Positions 6,212 through 9,612 of a DNA stretch of 9,612 nucleotides are shown here, piece after piece. The notes under the pieces were generated by a model that saw nothing but the letters and a program-made list of their open reading frames with translations, was not told where the DNA came from and did no database searches. Origin of the DNA: Clostridiales bacterium (GTDB lineage: Bacteria; Bacillota; Clostridia; Lachnospirales; WQUN01); assembly GCA_031254075.1 (NCBI GenBank), contig JAIRVD010000124.1:1-9612 (forward strand), given 5' to 3'. The position numbers and the translations under genes were made by a program. Each line of letters begins with the position of its first letter. The stretch's first letter is position 1.

Positions 6212-7427
6212 CGCAGAAATTTTAACCGTAGGAACGGAAATTCTTTTGGGGAATATCGTGAATGACAACGCGGCGTTTTTGTCTCGCGAATTGGCGAATC
6301 TGGGTGTGGCGGTTTATACGCATACATCGGTCGGGGACAATCACCCGCGGCTTGCGAACGCGTTAGAGCACGCTTTTATCAACGCCGACATTGTTATAAC
6401 AACGGGCGGGCTTGGCCCGACGCAGGATGATATTACAAAAACCGTTGCGGCGGAATTTTTTTCGCGTAAGCTTGTCACACATGAAGAATCGTTTGCGCGA
6501 ATAAAGGAACGTTTCGCCGGCGGTGCATTGCCCGAAAATGTGGAACGCAACGCGTTGGTTCCCGAGGGTGCGGAAATTTTGCAGAACGACCACGGCTCCG
6601 CGCCGGGTATTTGCATCGAAAGCGACGGCAAAATATTAATCATGCTTCCGGGCCCGCCGCATGAAATGGAACCGATGTTTAAAAATTACGCGTCGAATTT
6701 TCTGCGCAGAAAATCGGATAAAATTTTTCTTTCGCGTACATTAAAAATAATCGGAATCGGCGAAACAGCGGTTGAATCGCAATTACGTGATTTAGTCGAT
6801 GCGCAGACAAACCCGACAATTGCACCGTACGCGACAATCGGTGAGGTTCAGTTGCGCATAACCGCCTCCGCCGAAAACGAAGCCGAGGCGCGAAACATAA
6901 TCGCGCCCGTCGCCGATGAAATCTATAAAAGGCTCAATCCGCAGGTTTACGGCGAAGACGAAGCCGAACTTGCGGAAATTATTGTAAACAAATTGAAAGG
7001 GAAAAATCTCACGCTTGCCGTTGCGGAATCCTGCACCGGCGGTCTTGTTTCGTCAATGCTGGTGGAAATTTCGGGCTGTTCGGCTGTTCTTCGCGAGAGC
7101 TTTATCACCTATTCTAATGAGGCAAAAACCGCACGGCTTTCCGTTTCGCCGGAAATATTGAAAACCCACGGCGCGGTCAGCCCCGAAACCGCCGCCGCAA
7201 TGGCAGAAGGAGCGGCTAAGTCCGCAGGCGCAAACATCGGGCTTTCAATCACCGGAATCGCAGGTCCCGACGGCGGCACTCCCGAAAAACCCGTCGGTCT
7301 TGTTTACATTGGCCATTTCATCAACGGCAAAACGCAAACCGAAAAACATAATATCTCCGGCAACCGAAACGTTGTTCGCACACGCTCGGCAATTCGCGCA
7401 CTGGATTTTTTAAGGAGAAGCCTATAA
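6198..7427 (+). CDS. cinA: CinA family protein: MoCF-like domain plus NMN amidohydrolase domain
   Basis: CinA proteins combine an N-terminal MoCF_biosynth (molybdopterin-binding-like) domain, reported in the family as a pyrophosphatase acting on ADP-ribose and similar nucleotides, with a C-terminal nicotinamide-mononucleotide deamidase (PncC-type) that recycles NMN from NAD breakdown. Both are intact here. The first domain (about 5-165) has TVGTEILLG and GGLGPTQDD. A KH-type middle domain (about 175-250) contains GIGE. The CinA domain (about 265-409) has AESCTGG with candidate catalytic Ser278, then GIAGPDGG. The length is normal for the full-size family (409 residues from this start). The start is uncertain: GTG 6198 is given, TTG 6189 is longer, and ATT 6207 fits the family and the SD best. 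The gene overlaps the reductase by 14 bases from GTG and is likely in one operon with the Fe-S redox genes. The historical competence link does not imply DNA uptake here. Confidence 0.92.
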   Translation: MIRINAEILTVGTEILLGNIVNDNAAFLSRELANLGVAVYTHTSVGDNHPRLANALEHAFINADIVITTGGLGPTQDDITKTVAAEFFSRKLVTHEESFARIKERFAGGALPENVERNALVPEGAEILQNDHGSAPGICIESDGKILIMLPGPPHEMEPMFKNYASNFLRRKSDKIFLSRTLKIIGIGETAVESQLRDLVDAQTNPTIAPYATIGEVQLRITASAENEAEARNIIAPVADEIYKRLNPQVYGEDEAELAEIIVNKLKGKNLTLAVAESCTGGLVSSMLVEISGCSAVLRESFITYSNEAKTARLSVSPEILKTHGAVSPETAAAMAEGAAKSAGANIGLSITGIAGPDGGTPEKPVGLVYIGHFINGKTQTEKHNISGNRNVVRTRSAIRALDFLRRSL

Positions 7428-7485
7428 TCTTGACGCAAATTCTCAAAGATTTAAGGCTTAAATAAATACATAGGGAGGTTTTCAA

Positions 7486-9612
7486 ATGCACATTTATATA
7501 GACGGAATTGAATGCGAGGCGTTTGCGGAGCAGACGATTTTACAGGTTGCGGCAAAGAACGGTATTTTTATTCCGAGTTTATGTTATGGCGAAGGGCTTG
7601 CGCCGTCGGGCTCATGCGGAATTTGCATCGTTGAGGTTGAGGGCGATGCGCGTTTGTTGCGCGCGTGTGCAACGGCGGTTCGTGACGGAATGGTCGTGAC
7701 AACGAATTCGCCAAAAATTTTGATGTCGCGAAAAACGCTTTTGGAACTGACGATTTCGGCACACACGGGCGATTGCAAGGCACCGTGCCAAGTTGCTTGC
7801 CCCGCGCAAAGCGATTGCCAAGGATATATCGCGTTGATTGCGGCGGGAAAATTCAAGGAAGCGGTTGAATTAATGAGAGACGCACATCCGTTTCCGGCGA
7901 GTGTTGCGCGGATTTGTCCGCGTCCGTGTGAGGCGGAATGCCGCCGCAAGCTTGCGGACAAGCCTGTTAATATTGCCGGCTTGAAACGTTTCGCGGCGGA
8001 TTGGGAACTCGGACAAGCCGAAGCGTATGTACCCGAAACCGCGCCGTCGTCGGGAAAATCCGTTGCGATAGTCGGCGGCGGACCCGCCGGATTAACGGCG
8101 GCATTCTTTTTGAAAAAAGCCGGGCATAATGCCGCCGTATTTGAAGCGATGCCGAAAATGGGCGGACTTCTGCGCTACGGAATTCCCGAATATCGTTTGC
8201 CGAAAGCCGTTCTTGACGAGGAAATCGGAGTTTTGGTGCGAATGGGCATTCATTTTTTTAACGGTGTGGAGCTTGGGCGCGATGTTACGACGCATTTTCT
8301 GCAATCGCGTTATGATGTCGTAATTGTTGCGACGGGCGCGGGCGTCAGCAAGCCGATTTGGTGCAAGGGCGAAGACGCAAACGGTGTTTTCGGCGGAATT
8401 GATTTTCTGAAGGCGGTTGCTTCCAACGCACCACCGATTATCGGAAAACGCGTAATTGTAATCGGCGGAAGCAACACCGCGATGGACGCGGCACGAACGG
8501 CGATTCGGCTTGGCGCGGAAACAATCGTTGCGTATCGGCGCACACGAGATGAGATGCCCGCCGAAAAAGACGAAATTGAAGAAGCTCTTGCGGAGGGCGT
8601 TCAATTTAATTTTTTATCCGCTCCGCTTGAAATAATTTCCGAAAACGGCAAGGTAACGGGAATAAAACTGCAAAAAATACAACTCGGCGAACCCGACGAA
8701 AGCGGACGCAGAAAGCCCGTTCCCGTCGAGGGCGGCGAGGAATTTCTTGAAGCTGACGCAATAATCGCGGCAATCGGACAGGATGTTTCGCTCGAGGGGC
8801 TTAACCCGCTTGATAATTTAAACATCGACGAAAACTTCCGCACAGACCTGCCGAATGTTTACGCAATCGGCGACGCAACGGGCAAATCGGCATACGCAAT
8901 CGACGCAATCGGACACGGGCGCAAGGTTGCGGAGATTGTAAACGCGGACATTTTTCTCGCGCAAAAAAATATCACCGAGCAAATTCCTTCAATAATTGTA
9001 AAGGACAAAAAAACATCGAAAGATTTTGCCGAAACGCAGAAAATAAAACGCCGAAACGGAGCGCATTTATTGCGCGAAAACCCCGATTTCAGCGCGGTGC
9101 AAGCGGTGCTTTCTCCTGCTGAAGCCGCGACGGAAGCGTCAAGATGTCTTTCTTGCGGCTGTGCGGATTTCTACGAATGCAAGCTGTTAAAACTCGCGAA
9201 CACCTACGGCGCAAACACGGAAAAATTCCCGGCGGAATTTCATAAAAAACCTAAGCATGTAATCGACAGAACGAATTTCAATTTTCATCGCGATATGAAT
9301 AAATGCGTGCTTTGCGGTTTATGCGTTGCCGCGTGCGACAAGGCGAACACGACCGAAAACGGTGTTCTCAGCGCGACAAGCCGCGGTTTCGACACAACGG
9401 TTACGGCGGCGTTCGAACAGCCGCTGCAAAACCGCGACGAATGCACGCTGTGCGGAAATTGCGTCGCACGCTGTCCCGTAGGTGCGCTTACCGAAGCAAG
9501 CCCGCTTCCGAAACATCTCGTCACACGCGAGGAAATTACCGAAACAACCTGCACGGGATGCGGAGACGGCTGTAATGTAAAAATCGCGACAAAGGCAGGG
9601 CAAATTTTACGC
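7486..9612 (+). CDS. Fused 2Fe-2S / GltD-like flavoprotein / ferredoxin / molybdopterin oxidoreductase, formate-dehydrogenase-like (partial)
   Basis: The frame is open for 709 codons to the window end with no stop, preceded by AGGGAGG (7472-7478) seven bases before the ATG. Residues 1-80 form a NuoG/HydA-type 2Fe-2S domain (C33, C44, C47, C61). Residues 93-170 hold a His-Cys stretch merging into the GltD/DPD-type 4Fe-4S region (C97, C101, C105, C111; C144, C148, C152). Residues 190-475 are a GltD-like FAD/NAD(P)H module with VAIVGGGPAG (193-202), VIGGSNTAMD and YAIGDAT. A small C-x2-C-x-C-x5-C group follows (554-565). Two ferredoxin motifs come next (C607/610/613/617 and C653/656/659/663). 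From C689 (C-x2-C-x3-C) the molybdopterin Fe4S4 domain begins. I infer a single-chain NAD(P)H-linked formate dehydrogenase or CO2 reductase. The molybdenum/tungsten domain, any selenocysteine and hence the substrate lie outside the window, so another molybdoenzyme function is possible. It follows cinA by 58 bases. Confidence 0.9.
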   Translation, partial: MHIYIDGIECEAFAEQTILQVAAKNGIFIPSLCYGEGLAPSGSCGICIVEVEGDARLLRACATAVRDGMVVTTNSPKILMSRKTLLELTISAHTGDCKAPCQVACPAQSDCQGYIALIAAGKFKEAVELMRDAHPFPASVARICPRPCEAECRRKLADKPVNIAGLKRFAADWELGQAEAYVPETAPSSGKSVAIVGGGPAGLTAAFFLKKAGHNAAVFEAMPKMGGLLRYGIPEYRLPKAVLDEEIGVLVRMGIHFFNGVELGRDVTTHFLQSRYDVVIVATGAGVSKPIWCKGEDANGVFGGIDFLKAVASNAPPIIGKRVIVIGGSNTAMDAARTAIRLGAETIVAYRRTRDEMPAEKDEIEEALAEGVQFNFLSAPLEIISENGKVTGIKLQKIQLGEPDESGRRKPVPVEGGEEFLEADAIIAAIGQDVSLEGLNPLDNLNIDENFRTDLPNVYAIGDATGKSAYAIDAIGHGRKVAEIVNADIFLAQKNITEQIPSIIVKDKKTSKDFAETQKIKRRNGAHLLRENPDFSAVQAVLSPAEAATEASRCLSCGCADFYECKLLKLANTYGANTEKFPAEFHKKPKHVIDRTNFNFHRDMNKCVLCGLCVAACDKANTTENGVLSATSRGFDTTVTAAFEQPLQNRDECTLCGNCVARCPVGALTEASPLPKHLVTREEITETTCTGCGDGCNVKIATKAGQILR

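Noticed and set aside
7428..7485. TTGACG at 7430 as an internal promoter for the fusion gene
   Set aside because: No -10-like sequence lies 16-18 bases downstream. The gap is short and contains an excellent SD, so operon read-through is simpler.
8092..8604. 170-codon minus-strand open frame inside the molybdo-flavo fusion gene
   Set aside because: It lies wholly antisense to a plus-strand frame with clear FAD and NAD(P) motifs, has no SD and its peptide resembles no family. It is a codon-bias shadow, as are the minus-strand frames at 7568-7961, 8310-8543, 8601-8843 and 9285-9603.

Overview
The window reads as a piece of an uncultured, plant-fibre-degrading anaerobe, most likely a gut-type Clostridia/Firmicutes relative. 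This is inferred from protein families, not from a marker gene. The evidence is a secreted GH10 xylanase ending in a copper-amine-oxidase-N-like 'stalk' domain with a cadherin-like beta-sandwich, a small membrane protein resembling the CmpB-type 'putative ABC transporter permease' family, and several oxygen-sensitive Fe-S proteins. Strong purine-rich Shine-Dalgarno (SD) sites fit as well. No rRNA, tRNA, CRISPR array, insertion sequence or prophage gene was seen.

Layout. The left half (1-4921) is on the minus strand. From right to left it holds a 1447-residue modular xylanase (4921-578), a strong hairpin terminator (520-558), a four-helix membrane protein (519-133), a short GAAA-loop hairpin (101-117), and the first 32 codons of another membrane protein running off the left edge (97-1). 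The right half (5195-9612) is on the plus strand: an aldo/keto reductase with a C-terminal bis-4Fe-4S domain (5195-6211), a full-length CinA (about 6198-7427) and a very large redox enzyme open at the right edge (7486-9612, 709 codons so far). The two halves diverge from a 270-bp intergenic region containing a good promoter for the xylanase and a weaker one for the reductase operon.

How the genes fit together. The xylanase is a self-contained extracellular hydrolase that probably acts at the cell surface. The three plus-strand genes look like an operon: the first two overlap and the third follows after 58 nt behind a near-perfect SD. Two of them are Fe-S/NAD(P) redox enzymes. The middle one, CinA, belongs to a family that repairs or recycles pyridine nucleotides. 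The last gene fuses a NuoG-type 2Fe-2S domain, a GltD-type FAD/NAD(P)H module, two 4Fe-4S sites and the start of a molybdopterin oxidoreductase. It is best read as a single-chain NAD(P)H-linked formate-dehydrogenase-like enzyme whose catalytic half lies outside the window.

The most notable points are that fused redox enzyme, a cinA start that appears to be an ATT codon, the xylanase architecture with a Cys-rich knot, and a terminator running directly into a start codon. I did not find a convincing wholly undescribed system.
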